Assembly: GCA_041389565.1 (NCBI GenBank)
Contig: JAWKRP010000028.1
Location: forward strand, 1-64,000
Length of the DNA: 64,000 nucleotides
Direction of reading: 5' to 3'
Source: JACKEQ01 sp041389565
GTDB taxonomy: Bacteria; Myxococcota_A; UBA796; GCA-2862545
In this document: positions 11,245-20,292 of the stretch, in pieces
Layout of the letters: each line of letters starts with the position of its first letter
How positions within the stretch are numbered: the stretch's first letter is position 1
The notes under the pieces: generated by a model
What the model saw: only the letters and a program-made list of their open reading frames with translations
What the model was told of the DNA's origin: nothing
Databases searched by the model: none
Position numbers and translations under genes: made by a program

Positions 11245-11452
11245 GCGTGCGTCCAAGAGGGGTGAGACACGGGTGACGTCGATCTGCCTCGCGTTTCGGG
11301 GTGTGATGGAGAGGCTCGCGCAGCGGAGGTCCGCCGCCGCGCGGGCTCCTCGAGCGTGACGCCACCCATCTCCCGAACGCCTGGGTGGCGTCGCGCTCGA
11401 TGGACACCCAGCGCCCCGGTCCCGCGAATTCGCGCTAGGACGGAGTGCGGAG

Positions 11453-12925
11453 GTGCTCGTGGTCCTGCTCGCCGCGCTCCTGGCCTGTGGGGGCGACCCC
11501 ACGGTCCAGGGAACATCCGAAGCTCCGTCGGTTCCCGAAGCGCCGGTGGAGCCGCAGCCGATGGCGGTGGTGCGACCCGAGACGCCGTCCGCGCCGCCCG
11601 CGGCGCCCGACGGAGCGCCGTCCGCACCGGTGGGGGCGCTCGCGCTCGTCCTCAGCTCGCGGGGGGAAGGGGAGATCGAGCCGTGTGGGTGCCAGCGCCA
11701 CCCGTCCGGCGGGCTCGCCCGGCGGCGTACGGCCATCGACGAGCTGCGCGAGGCCACCCCGGTCGTGGTGCTCGAGGGGGGCGAGTCCCTCGGGCGGTCC
11801 GCGGCACCCCCCGGTCGGCGGGGTGAGGGCCAGCGGCTCGCGAAGGCCCGGTTGATCGCCGAGGAGTGGGTGGGCTCCGGGCTCGATGCGGCTGCGCTCG
11901 GAGAGAGCGACTGGGCGCTGGGCACGGGTGCGACGCGCGAGCTGGTGGAGCGCACCGGAATCCCCGTGGTCGCGGCGAACCTGGTGTGCGAAGCGGGAGC
12001 ACGGCCGTTCCCAGCGGCCCGCGTGGTCGAGCGGGGAGAGCGCACCATCGGGGTGGTCGGCGTGACGGTGGGAGAGGTCGCGGGCTGCCAGGTGACCGAC
12101 CCCGTCGAGGCCGCGCGCGAAGCACGGGCCCTGCTCGGCGAGGTCGACGTCAGCGTGCTCCTGTGGCCGGCACGCGACAATGCTGCGGCGGGCGCGGCCC
12201 TCGTGGGGCTCCCGTTCGACTTCGTGCTGGATGCGCGAGGCCGGTCGGTCGCCGAGCCGGTGGGAGACCTGCCCACCTGGGTGCTCGGGGGAGGGGCGCG
12301 CACGCGGTCTCTCGGGGTGGTCGAGGTCGGGCTCCGAACGGAACCCGAGGAGCCCCGCGGCATCGTGCCGGGCTCGGTCCGCGCGCGGAGCGTCGCGCTC
12401 GACAGCGCCGTGCAGGCCCACGAAGCGACCGCACAGCACGTGGCGGCCGTGAAGGCGTCGTTCTCGAGCCTCGCCGATGCGGGCGGAGCCGAGGTGGTGT
12501 CCCGTCCGATGCGCCGCGACTCGGGGCCCTACCTGGGCACGGAGGGCTGTGTGTCGTGCCATCCGGGGCCGTACTCGCAGTGGCGGCGCACGAAGCACGC
12601 GCAGGCGATCCCGGCGCTCGTCGCGGTGGACCGCCATGCCGACGAAGCGTGCTTCGGCTGCCACGTGACGGGGGCGCAACCCTCGGGGGAAGCCGGGTTC
12701 CCGGTGGTGATCGCAGACCCCTCGGAGGTCGGAGGGGGCAACAACGTCCAGTGCGAGGCGTGTCACGGGCCGGGCCGAGCGCACGCGGCCGACCCCGCGT
12801 CGGCGTCCATGGTCCAGCCCACCGAAGCCACGTGCCGCACCTGCCACACCCCCGAGCAGGACGAGGGGCGGTTCGATCTCGGCTCGTATCGCCCGCGGAT
12901 CCTACACACTCCGCAGGCCCTGTAG
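11453..12925 (+). CDS. Metallophosphatase-like domain fused to tetraheme cytochrome c
   Basis: A 490-residue lipoprotein starting at GTG (MLVVLLAALLAC). After a Pro/Ala-rich linker, residues ~60-300 resemble the calcineurin/5'-nucleotidase-like domain found next to cytochromes (EPCGCQRHPSGGLARR, GESLG). Residues ~360-490 form a cytochrome c554-like domain with four CxxCH sites near residues 365 (CVSCH), 399 (CFGCH), 433 (CEACH) and 461 (CRTCH). This fusion architecture is known in several bacterial phyla, but its reaction is not established. Periplasmic or outer-membrane electron transfer is likely. Confidence 0.82.
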   Translation: MLVVLLAALLACGGDPTVQGTSEAPSVPEAPVEPQPMAVVRPETPSAPPAAPDGAPSAPVGALALVLSSRGEGEIEPCGCQRHPSGGLARRRTAIDELREATPVVVLEGGESLGRSAAPPGRRGEGQRLAKARLIAEEWVGSGLDAAALGESDWALGTGATRELVERTGIPVVAANLVCEAGARPFPAARVVERGERTIGVVGVTVGEVAGCQVTDPVEAAREARALLGEVDVSVLLWPARDNAAAGAALVGLPFDFVLDARGRSVAEPVGDLPTWVLGGGARTRSLGVVEVGLRTEPEEPRGIVPGSVRARSVALDSAVQAHEATAQHVAAVKASFSSLADAGGAEVVSRPMRRDSGPYLGTEGCVSCHPGPYSQWRRTKHAQAIPALVAVDRHADEACFGCHVTGAQPSGEAGFPVVIADPSEVGGGNNVQCEACHGPGRAHAADPASASMVQPTEATCRTCHTPEQDEGRFDLGSYRPRILHTPQAL

Positions 12926-13258
12926 AGCGATGGGCCCGGCCCGGCGGGCCTGCGCGCCGCGGAAGGGGGCTGTGACCCCCCGGGTGTGATCGTGAAATGC
13001 AGTACCAGTGATATTGCCCGAAAAGGCCGTATCAGACATGCAACTCGGTCGCGGACCGTCGGAAGTGTCCGAAGTTTTTCGCGCAAACGCTTACCATTCG
13101 TCAGATCCGGGCGTATGTTGAGAGTGGGCGGTGTCGCGCTCGCGAGAAGTGGTGGAATGACGTACTCATCCCCCGGTGCTCCGGCACGGGTGGCGGTGAG
13201 CGTCATCTGCCAGCGGCCTGCCCGGAAATCGCAGTGAACTCGTTGCCCTGGGGGGAGC
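12926..13258. other. 333-base intergenic region
   Basis: No credible gene is seen. A short GC hairpin (GGGGG 12965-12969 with CCCCC 12976-12980) follows the cytochrome gene and could end transcription, though it has no T-run. The stretch around 12988-13100 is richer in A/T and probably holds the promoter of the His-Gly protein. The start of that gene has GGGGG just upstream (13251-13256). Confidence 0.5.
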
Positions 13259-13864
13259 ATGACTCATCGGATCGGAGTGCGGATCGTCGCGTTGATCGGA
13301 CTCACCTGGACTCTGGCTGTTCCCGCGGGGATGGCGGGTCGGGGAGGGGGCCATCACGGGGGCGGGCACCACGGGGGCGGGCACCACGGCGGTGGGCACC
13401 ACGGCGGTGGGCACCACGGAGGCGGGCACCATGGCGGAGGCGACCAGGACGAGTGCATCGACCTCGATGGCGACTTCAGCGCCGTGCCGGTGGCCCCGGA
13501 AGACTGCGACTCTCCGGTCGCGTTCTGCACGCTCGGCACCCTGACGGGGGACATCGACGGCTCGTACGCGTTCACCATGCTGTCCGCCGAGTCGGCCCCG
13601 ACGGCCGAGCACCCGAGCCGTCAGACGTTCACGGGCGAGAGCCTGATCGAGACCGACTGCGGCACGCTCTACGGCGACGACACGGGCGAGATCTGGTTCG
13701 ACGGAGATGCCGGGTTCGTGACGCGGGTGACGGTCTACACGGGAGATGGGTGCTTCGAGGACGTCACTGGCGAGATCATCGCGACGGGCGCGCTCGACCT
13801 GATCACTGGTACCTCCGTGGGCACGTACACCGGAGAGCTCTGCGAGGACGACGACAGGTGCTAG
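13259..13864 (+). CDS. Secreted His-Gly-repeat protein
   Basis: A 201-residue protein with a clear signal peptide (MTHRIGVRIVALIGLTWTLAVPAGMA). Six HHGGG units follow directly (residues ~31-61), then an acidic globular domain with several cysteines (ECIDLDGD, EDCDS, FCTLG, TDCGT, GCFED, LCEDDDRC). The His pairs should bind transition metals such as zinc, copper or nickel. The acidic domain might bind calcium. The function is not known; metal storage or a metallochaperone is an inference from composition. Confidence 0.75.
   Translation: MTHRIGVRIVALIGLTWTLAVPAGMAGRGGGHHGGGHHGGGHHGGGHHGGGHHGGGHHGGGDQDECIDLDGDFSAVPVAPEDCDSPVAFCTLGTLTGDIDGSYAFTMLSAESAPTAEHPSRQTFTGESLIETDCGTLYGDDTGEIWFDGDAGFVTRVTVYTGDGCFEDVTGEIIATGALDLITGTSVGTYTGELCEDDDRC
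13346..13441 (+). repeat. 15-base tandem repeat encoding HHGGG units
   Basis: Units of the form GGCGGGCACCACGGN repeat six times with small third-base differences. They lie directly after the signal-peptide codons of the secreted protein. Confidence 0.9.
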
Positions 13865-13915
13865 TGTGCACCCCGCACGCGCCTGACGCCGAGCGCTGAA
13901 CTCCCGGAGATTCTC

Positions 13916-15325
13916 GTGACTGACGCCCTGGCCAACCTGCTGGGACTCTACGCAGGTCTGCTGCTCATGAACACCATCATCTCGGCGTTCATGTGGTGGA
14001 CCCAGCGGGGGTTGCTGAACCGCGACCTGCTCGTGATGTGGGCCGCGATGTTGTTGGCGTTCATCGCCCAGGGTGCGGCGAGTGCCAACTTCGAGCACAA
14101 CGCGATGATCGTGGTGCTCAGCTTCTCCACGCTGTGGTTCGCGAACCTCTCGTACGCGCGCCTGGTCACGCGACTGATCGGGCTCGACGTGCCCGTCCGC
14201 ATGAGCGTGGTGGTGATCGCCATCGCGCTCGCCCTCGGATTCTCTGCTTACTCCGCCGGTCTCCACTTCACGTTCATCGCGCTCCCGGTCGCCATCGGTG
14301 TCGTCTTCCCGGCCGTGGTGTCGGCCGGAGGCGCGCTCCTGAACCACTGGAGCTCGCTGTCGATCACGGGCCGCGCCATGATGGTGTCGTGCCTGGCCAT
14401 CACGGTCCACGAGCTCGACTACCCCTTCCTGCGCCACCTTCCCGAGTACAGCGCGATGGGGTTCACCATCGCCATCGTCGTGGTGTTCGCGCTGTCCATC
14501 TTCGCGCCCGCCGTGGTCCTCGAGGTCGTCACGCGCGAGCAGGCCACCGTGGCGGCCGAGATGGATGTCGCGCGCAAGATCCAGCTGCGGGTACTGCCTG
14601 GCGTGAAGGAGCTCGCCGGCGTGCCCGACCTCGAGATCAACGGGTTCATGCGGCCCGCCGACGAGGTGGGCGGCGACTACTACGACGTCTGCAACCTGGG
14701 GGGTACCAGCTGGATTCTCGTGGGTGACGTCACCGGTCACGGGCTGGGGTCCGGGCTCGTGATGCTCATGGCCCAGAGTGTGATCGCCTCGATCCTGCAC
14801 ACCCGGGGCAGCGAGATCACCCCGAGCGAGCTCACCTTCCTCGCGAACCGCGTGCTGTTCCGGAACCTCGTGCGGCTCGGAGACATGCGCTCGATGACCA
14901 TCGTGGCGCTGCGCAAGGACCCAGGCTCCCAGCGGTACGTGTACAGCGGCAACCACGACCACGTGTACATCTACCGGGCCGACTCGGGCGCCGTGGAGAC
15001 CCTCGAGGTGTCGCAGGTGCCCCACGATCTCGGGTTCCTCGACGAGTTCCCGCAGTCCGAGTACTCCGAGCGGTCGTTCGAGCTGGGCCCGCGCGACCTG
15101 CTGCTGATGGCCACCGACGGCGTGACGGAAGCGGCCCGCGAGGGGGTGTACAGCAAGGGCATGTTCGACCCCGGGCGCGTGAAGGATCTCCTCGCGGCGA
15201 TGGGTACCGAGCCCCTGCAAGACATCCGAGACCGCCTGCTCGGCGACCTCGAGGCGTTCACGGGCGGCGTGTACCACGACGACGTCACGTTCCTGCTCGC
15301 GCGCCCGACCCAGGCCCTCTCGTGA
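13916..15325 (+). CDS. Membrane-bound SpoIIE/PP2C-type phosphatase
   Basis: A 469-residue protein with GTG start. Residues ~1-210 contain about six hydrophobic membrane segments. A cytoplasmic PPM phosphatase follows (~235-465), with motifs PADEVGGDYYD, VGDVTGHGLGSG, TDGVTEA and HDDVTFL. The aspartates that bind Mn/Mg in RsbU/SpoIIE are present. Such enzymes dephosphorylate STAS-domain anti-anti-sigma factors. The nearby STAS and ATPase genes make a partner switch the likely job, with the membrane part as sensor. Its stop overlaps the next start by four bases (GTGA at 15322-15325). Confidence 0.92.
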   Translation: MTDALANLLGLYAGLLLMNTIISAFMWWTQRGLLNRDLLVMWAAMLLAFIAQGAASANFEHNAMIVVLSFSTLWFANLSYARLVTRLIGLDVPVRMSVVVIAIALALGFSAYSAGLHFTFIALPVAIGVVFPAVVSAGGALLNHWSSLSITGRAMMVSCLAITVHELDYPFLRHLPEYSAMGFTIAIVVVFALSIFAPAVVLEVVTREQATVAAEMDVARKIQLRVLPGVKELAGVPDLEINGFMRPADEVGGDYYDVCNLGGTSWILVGDVTGHGLGSGLVMLMAQSVIASILHTRGSEITPSELTFLANRVLFRNLVRLGDMRSMTIVALRKDPGSQRYVYSGNHDHVYIYRADSGAVETLEVSQVPHDLGFLDEFPQSEYSERSFELGPRDLLLMATDGVTEAAREGVYSKGMFDPGRVKDLLAAMGTEPLQDIRDRLLGDLEAFTGGVYHDDVTFLLARPTQALS

Positions 15326-15996
15326 TCGTCGCCCAGCCCTCGCTACGCATGTCGGTGGGGCTCGCCGAGTCGCCCACGGACGTCGCGGCGTGCGAGGAGC
15401 TGGTCGCGGAGACCTACCTGCGTGAGTACGGCGTCCTCATGACGCCCGATCGCACCGACCCGGACGGGCTGGTGGAGCGCATGCCCGACCGCTTCGTCAT
15501 GGGCCGGGTGGATGGCGAGCTGGTGTCGTGTGCGGGCCTCTACGTCGGCCGCACGTACGTCGAGGAGTTCGGCGGGGTCACCCGGGAAGACATCGACCGT
15601 GTGCTGAACGACGCCGGAGTGTGGGAAGACCGTCCGCGTGTGCGGGTGGAGTACACGAAGGTGGTGGTACGACAGGAGTTCGGTCGGCGCGGCATCGGTC
15701 GGCACTTCATCGGAGCCACGCACTCCGCGGACTTCCTGCGGGTCGACGGTCAGCCCCCGGTGCTGTTGGTGTGCGCGAAGCTGTCGATCCTCCGCTTGTG
15801 GCGCGCAGTGGGGATCCGCACGCGAAAGCTGCGAGACTTTCCCGCCTACAGAAACCATGCGAGATACCGTCGTTCCGGCGATCCGATGGAGAGCCATCTG
15901 ATCATCCCGGAGCAAGACATCCACCCAAGGTGGTATGACCTCTCTCTCCCAGCGACTCTCGATGTCGGTGTACTCGGAGGCGTCATTGCAGACTGA
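15322..15996 (+). CDS. FeeM/GNAT-like N-acyltransferase homologue
   Basis: A 224-residue protein starting at a GTG that overlaps the phosphatase stop. It has the broad pattern of the N-acyl amino acid synthase (FeeM-like) GNAT fold: an N-terminal LAESPTDVAACEELVAETY, central VEYTKVVVRQEFGRRGIGRHF resembling the acyl-CoA/ACP loop, and LLVCAKLSILRLWRAVG. Such enzymes join a fatty acyl group to an amino acid or amine. The substrate is unknown. Its position between a phosphatase and its presumed kinase partner suggests either a signal-producing enzyme or a regulated output. The 3' end overlaps the next gene by up to 62 bases. Confidence 0.65.
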   Translation: MIVAQPSLRMSVGLAESPTDVAACEELVAETYLREYGVLMTPDRTDPDGLVERMPDRFVMGRVDGELVSCAGLYVGRTYVEEFGGVTREDIDRVLNDAGVWEDRPRVRVEYTKVVVRQEFGRRGIGRHFIGATHSADFLRVDGQPPVLLVCAKLSILRLWRAVGIRTRKLRDFPAYRNHARYRRSGDPMESHLIIPEQDIHPRWYDLSLPATLDVGVLGGVIAD

Positions 15997-16579
15997 AACC
16001 GTATTCGGAAGCTGTACGAATACCGAGCCCGGGCCCCCGGTCACCTCGGTCGACGTGCAGGTGTCGGCGATGGACATGATGACCCACTGGGGTCGGTGCT
16101 CGCTCACCGCCAACTACCTGGCGGGCTACGTGGCGCCGAGCTTCGCGAACAGCGACTCCGCGCGTGTCGAGATCTCGATCATCCTCGACGAGCTGATCGA
16201 GAACGCCGTGAAGTTCTGTGCCGACGTCGAGGAGCCCGTCGTCGTCACGGTCGACAACTTCGGTCGGGCCGTTCGGCTCCAGGTGTCGAACCTGTGCCGC
16301 GAGCACCACGCCGAAGACCTCGGCCGCTCCATCGCCCGCGTGCTCACGCACGACCCCGAGGAGCTCTTCGTCGAGCAGGTCGAAGAGGCCGCCACGGAAG
16401 ACGAGCTCGCGTCGCGCCTGGGCTTCATCACGCTGTCGATGAACGAGGCCGTGCGCCTGGGTGCGCGCATCAGCCGGTCCTCCCGCGAGGGGTTCTACAC
16501 CGTCACCGTACAGGTCGTGATCGACCGCGACGACCTCGGCCCCGAGGTCCCCCACTCCGAAGAGGCCCCTGAATGCTGA
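15935..16579 (+). CDS. ATP-binding regulator, anti-sigma-kinase-like (slr1658-like)
   Basis: Up to 214 residues. The N-box of a GHKL ATPase is clear (ILDELIENAVKF, about residues 85-96 from the outer start), but later G-boxes are weak. It resembles the group I know as slr1658-type regulators (DUF6272/SiaB-like kinases), which pair with STAS proteins. The listed start overlaps the FeeM-like gene by 62 bases; a start at 15962 (MSVYSEAS) or further inside would reduce this. Its 3' end overlaps the STAS gene by seven bases. It probably phosphorylates or sequesters that STAS protein. Confidence 0.75.
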   Translation: MTSLSQRLSMSVYSEASLQTETVFGSCTNTEPGPPVTSVDVQVSAMDMMTHWGRCSLTANYLAGYVAPSFANSDSARVEISIILDELIENAVKFCADVEEPVVVTVDNFGRAVRLQVSNLCREHHAEDLGRSIARVLTHDPEELFVEQVEEAATEDELASRLGFITLSMNEAVRLGARISRSSREGFYTVTVQVVIDRDDLGPEVPHSEEAPEC

Positions 16580-16911
16580 TTCAACACGAGGACTTCACCA
16601 TCGACTGCTCGGCTGCCGAACGCGCCGTGGTCGCCGGTGTGCTTCGGCTCCCGTCTCCCTCCGCGTACGAAGAGCGCCTGGCGCCGCTCCGCGAAGGGCT
16701 CCTCAACGCCGACTCGACGTACACGATCGACCTCTCCCAGGTGCAGTTCCTCAACAGCTCCGGCATCACGGGCATCTCGCGCCTGGTGCTGCTGGCGCGC
16801 TCCGAGGGCAAGCGGCTCGTGCTCATCGGTTCCCGCGACGCGGTGTGGCAGGGCAAGACCCTCCGCCTCATCGCCCGCCTCTACGACAAGCTCGAGGTCG
16901 AGCTGGTCTGA
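16573..16911 (+). CDS. STAS-domain regulator (slr1659-like)
   Basis: A 112-residue single STAS domain. LSQVQFLNSSGITGISRLV contains the Ser pair at the position phosphorylated in anti-anti-sigma factors. RLIARLYDKLEVEL forms the last strand and helix. It overlaps the ATPase gene by seven bases and completes the phosphatase-kinase-STAS set. No cognate sigma factor lies beside it, so the output may be protein-protein control of another target. Confidence 0.88.
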   Translation: MLIQHEDFTIDCSAAERAVVAGVLRLPSPSAYEERLAPLREGLLNADSTYTIDLSQVQFLNSSGITGISRLVLLARSEGKRLVLIGSRDAVWQGKTLRLIARLYDKLEVELV

Positions 16912-16939
16912 GGTCCGGGATCGCGTCGTCCCTGGGGGC

Positions 16940-19225
16940 TCAGTGCACGGGCGGGGTGGGCTCCGGGGTGCCCAGTGCGAGCACGTTCTGCAGCGGTAGA
17001 CGGCCGGAACGCGCCGTGACGTCGGGAGCGTGCGCGAGTCGGAACAGGAACGCGGGCGTGCGGCCGCGGCTCGCGGGGAACACGGTCTGCAGACGCCGCT
17101 TCAGGGAGCGCAGCTCCTCGTGCTCGGCGCTCGTGAACACCTCCGGGCGGTCGGTGGCCACCTCGAACATGTAGAGCAGGGCGGTCATCGGGTGCATCGC
17201 GAGACGCGCCGAGGTGGCCGCGAGCCACACCCGCTGCACGGCCGCGCCCACACGGAGCCAGGACGACGGGCTGTCGCCGTCGAACGAGAGCAACGCCATC
17301 GCGGAGCTGTTCGCCACGGCATCTCGCGAGCCCTCTTCGAGCGCGCGACCGCGCCCCGGTGCCCGGGCGGTCTCCGCGACGTCCGTCCGTGACAGCACCT
17401 CCATCGCGGCTGCCTGGAACTCGGAGAGCTCGAGCTGATCGAGCCCGATGCCATCGCTCGTCTTCGTCGCAGGCGGCCAGCGCACCTCGCCCATCAGCTC
17501 GCGGTGCAGCGGACCACACAGGAACCGGATGCGATCGCCACAGCCGAGGATCGCGCCGACCTCGTCGCGAGCCCGGGGGCTCACGCACACCTCGAGCAGG
17601 GCGTTCCGCGACCGGGCGGCCTCCATCAGGCCCAGCAGCTCGGCTCCGGAGACGGGTGCCTGCACGCCGTGCTTCCGGTTCGTCACCCGTTGGTGGATGG
17701 CCGTGAGCTGGCGCCGCACGTGCGGACCCGGCGCGATGCCCGGCTTCAGCGTGACCCGCGCCACCACCGATGGGTCGGTGGGGAACGGGAGCTCTTCGAC
17801 GCGGGTGGTGAGGCTCTCGTTCTCGGCGGCGATCTGGAGGTTCTCGAGCGCCGCGCCGATGGCGAGCAGGCTGGCGTGCCGTCGGCCGTCGAGCAGGTTC
17901 TTCGAGCGCACGGCGTCGTGCAGCACCCACATCGCGTCGCCGTCGTACCGGAACGCCCACGGCTGGCAGTTCCCGCCCGAGGGCGCGAGCGTCGCGCACG
18001 TGACGAGCTGCTTCCACAGCTCCGGGACGCCGGCGAGCGAGTGGGGCTCGGCCGCGAGCCCGGGTGCGGGCAGCGGGGAAGGGCGACGGGCACCGGGTAG
18101 CGGAGCGGGCGGCACGCGCTCCTCGAGGTGGCGGTCGAGGTCGATGTAGGTGCGGCCGGAGGGCAGGGGACGGCCCAGCGCGAGCCTGCGGAGCGCCATC
18201 GGCACGGTGGCCCCACCGAGCGTGACGTCGGAGGCGAGCTGCGGCCAGGCGCTCGTCGTGCGGTCGATCTCCATCAGCGACGCGGCTGCGGTGGCCGATG
18301 TGGTGGATGCCCCGATGATCTTCATCATCAGGATGGCCTTGCGCTCGCTGTCGATGTCGACCAGCGCCGAGGCCGGGACATCCCCCACGAGCCCGTGGAA
18401 CACGGGGCGTTCGGGCTCTTCGTCGAACCGTTCCACGTCGAGCATGCCGCGGTCGCTCGTCTCCATGAGCACCGGGATGCGAAGCGCGCGGGCCCGCTCC
18501 CGCAGGCGGAACTTCATGCGGATGCCGTCGCACTCGTCGACCACCACATCGACGGCCGGGGCCCCCGTGAGGAAGGTGTCGAGGTTGGCGTCGGTGAGCC
18601 CCTCCTGGAACACGGAGAGCGACACGTAGGGGTCGAGCTCGAGAATCTGGCGTGCCGCGACGACGGCCTTCGGCAGCCCCAGGTGCTGGACCCCGGCACG
18701 GATGCGGTTGAGGTTCGACAGCTCCAGGTGGTCGAAGTCGGCGAGCTTGATGTGGCCGGCCACGCGTTCCTGCGCGGTGGTGAGCGCAATGACGTTCCCC
18801 ACGGAGAGCCCGACCACACCGACCGTCTGGCGGGCCAGGGCCTCCTGCTCGGCGGGCGTGGTCTTGAAGCGGTTCCGGTCGGACCGGAGCTCGCGGAACT
18901 CCTCGGGACCCAGGACGTGCACCAGCTCGCCCGACCACGGGTAGTACACCCACCGGCCATAGTGCGATTCGGGCGTGGACCCGAGCAGTGCGGCGATGTG
19001 GACAGTGCACTCGGCTTCCGTGAGGTCCACCTTCCGGGGGTTCCGGGTGCGCACGAGGTCGACGAGCTGGGCGTGCAGGGTGTCGCGCACGCGCCACACG
19101 GGGTGGGCCTCGAGGAACGCGGACCAGCCGGCCTCGTCGAGGGTCGTGCGGTCGACCACGACAGGCTGCCAGACACCGGACTCCCGTGCCACCGCTGCGA
19201 GCCCCAGCGACCCGACGTCGCTCAT
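16940..19225 (-). CDS. ThiF-like adenylyltransferase fused to nitroreductase (Rv1355c-type)
   Basis: A 761-residue fusion. Residues ~130-370 form an E1/ThiF-like Rossmann domain with VVGLSVGN and the characteristic DFDHLELSNLNRIRAG; DECDGIRMKFRLRERA follows. Residues ~415-760 resemble a nitroreductase, with LAPSGGNCQPWAFRY as the probable FMN site. The layout matches the Rv1355c family of mycobacteria, whose substrate is unknown to me. Its ATG overlaps the stop of the histidine kinase gene by four bases (19222-19225), so the two are co-translated. It converges on the STAS operon with a 28-base gap. It may activate a carboxylate or modify a small peptide; no reaction can be named. Confidence 0.85.
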   Translation of the reverse strand: MSDVGSLGLAAVARESGVWQPVVVDRTTLDEAGWSAFLEAHPVWRVRDTLHAQLVDLVRTRNPRKVDLTEAECTVHIAALLGSTPESHYGRWVYYPWSGELVHVLGPEEFRELRSDRNRFKTTPAEQEALARQTVGVVGLSVGNVIALTTAQERVAGHIKLADFDHLELSNLNRIRAGVQHLGLPKAVVAARQILELDPYVSLSVFQEGLTDANLDTFLTGAPAVDVVVDECDGIRMKFRLRERARALRIPVLMETSDRGMLDVERFDEEPERPVFHGLVGDVPASALVDIDSERKAILMMKIIGASTTSATAAASLMEIDRTTSAWPQLASDVTLGGATVPMALRRLALGRPLPSGRTYIDLDRHLEERVPPAPLPGARRPSPLPAPGLAAEPHSLAGVPELWKQLVTCATLAPSGGNCQPWAFRYDGDAMWVLHDAVRSKNLLDGRRHASLLAIGAALENLQIAAENESLTTRVEELPFPTDPSVVARVTLKPGIAPGPHVRRQLTAIHQRVTNRKHGVQAPVSGAELLGLMEAARSRNALLEVCVSPRARDEVGAILGCGDRIRFLCGPLHRELMGEVRWPPATKTSDGIGLDQLELSEFQAAAMEVLSRTDVAETARAPGRGRALEEGSRDAVANSSAMALLSFDGDSPSSWLRVGAAVQRVWLAATSARLAMHPMTALLYMFEVATDRPEVFTSAEHEELRSLKRRLQTVFPASRGRTPAFLFRLAHAPDVTARSGRLPLQNVLALGTPEPTPPVH

Positions 19226-20172
19226 GAGGGCGAGCGCTCGATCGTGGAGCCGGGAAGGCGCATCGTGAACGTGGACCCGACCCCCCGCGTGCTCTCGACC
19301 TCGATGGTACCGCCCATCGCTTCGGTGAGCTGCAGCGACAGCGCGAGGCCCAGCCCGGTGCCGCCGTACTCCCGCGCGGTGGTGGCAGCGCCCTGGGCGA
19401 ATGCGCGGAACAGTCGGCTCTGCTGGGCGGGCGACATCCCGATGCCGGTGTCGGACACCCGGAGCTCGAGCCACTTGCCGACCTCGACGACCTCCACCCG
19501 GATGACGCCGTTCTCGGTGAACTTGCAGGCGTTGCCGACGAGGTTCGTGAGGCACTGGCGCAGCCGCATCGGGTCGATCACGAGCCACTCGATGTGCGGC
19601 TCCACGCTGGCGGTGATGGCGTTCCCGCGGTGTGCGGCCAGCGCGCCCATGGTGGACACCACGCCGTGGACGAGCGCCTGGGCATCCACACGCTCGGGCA
19701 CGAGCTCGAGCTGCCCGGCCTCGACCTTCGACAGGTCGAGAACGTCGTTCGTGAGCGTGAGCATGTGGTGGCCGGCGGTGGCCACGTGGCGGATCTCGGC
19801 CGCGATGTAGTCGAGACCGTCTTCTTCGGCCATCTCGAGCACCATCTCGCAGTACCCGATGATGGCGTTCAGTGGGGTTCGGAACTCGTGACTCATACCT
19901 GCCAGGAACTGACCCACCTCGGCGTTCCGCCGCATCAGCTCGGCTTCTACGCCCGTTGCGTGCTCCACCACGGTGTTGTACAGGATCGACAGATCCGTGA
20001 CCTCGGTGTGCAACACCCCCGCATCCGAACCGACGTCGTGCCACTCTTCGAGGAGCGCGCGAACCGCCGGATCCAGATCGTCGCTCGCGAGAACCTCTCG
20101 GGTGGCATCGAGCGTTCGCTGGAGTCGCGCTCGCTTGGCCTCATCGAACGAGTGCTCGTAGAGATTGGTCAC
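19222..20172 (-). CDS. Soluble sensor histidine kinase
   Basis: A 316-residue kinase without membrane segments. GTG at 20172 is used because the coding pattern begins there (VTNLYEHSFDEAKRARL). After an N-terminal helical region, HisKA carries MSHEFRTPLNAIIGY and the ATPase domain carries NLVGNACKF (N-box), SDTGIGM and GGTGLGLAL. No response regulator is present in the window. It is the first gene of a two-gene unit with the ThiF-nitroreductase. Its N-terminal segment (EWHDVGSDAGVLHTEVTDLSILYNTVVEH) may be a dimerisation helix or an interaction site for the neighbouring partner switch. Confidence 0.9.
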   Translation of the reverse strand: MTNLYEHSFDEAKRARLQRTLDATREVLASDDLDPAVRALLEEWHDVGSDAGVLHTEVTDLSILYNTVVEHATGVEAELMRRNAEVGQFLAGMSHEFRTPLNAIIGYCEMVLEMAEEDGLDYIAAEIRHVATAGHHMLTLTNDVLDLSKVEAGQLELVPERVDAQALVHGVVSTMGALAAHRGNAITASVEPHIEWLVIDPMRLRQCLTNLVGNACKFTENGVIRVEVVEVGKWLELRVSDTGIGMSPAQQSRLFRAFAQGAATTAREYGGTGLGLALSLQLTEAMGGTIEVESTRGVGSTFTMRLPGSTIERSPS

Positions 20173-20292
20173 ACGGTCCCCGTAGTGGTCGGCAGGGGCG
20201 GACTCATGGGGCCTCGCCGGAGGCTGACTATACCCTGCCCGCCTTTCATACCAGTGGATGCATGGCGGTACGCACGATAGACCCCTGAATCC

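Noticed and set aside
7933..12363. A 1476-codon minus-strand open frame
   Set aside because: Low-complexity Ser/Arg/Pro composition over several well-supported plus-strand genes; no recognisable domain or start.
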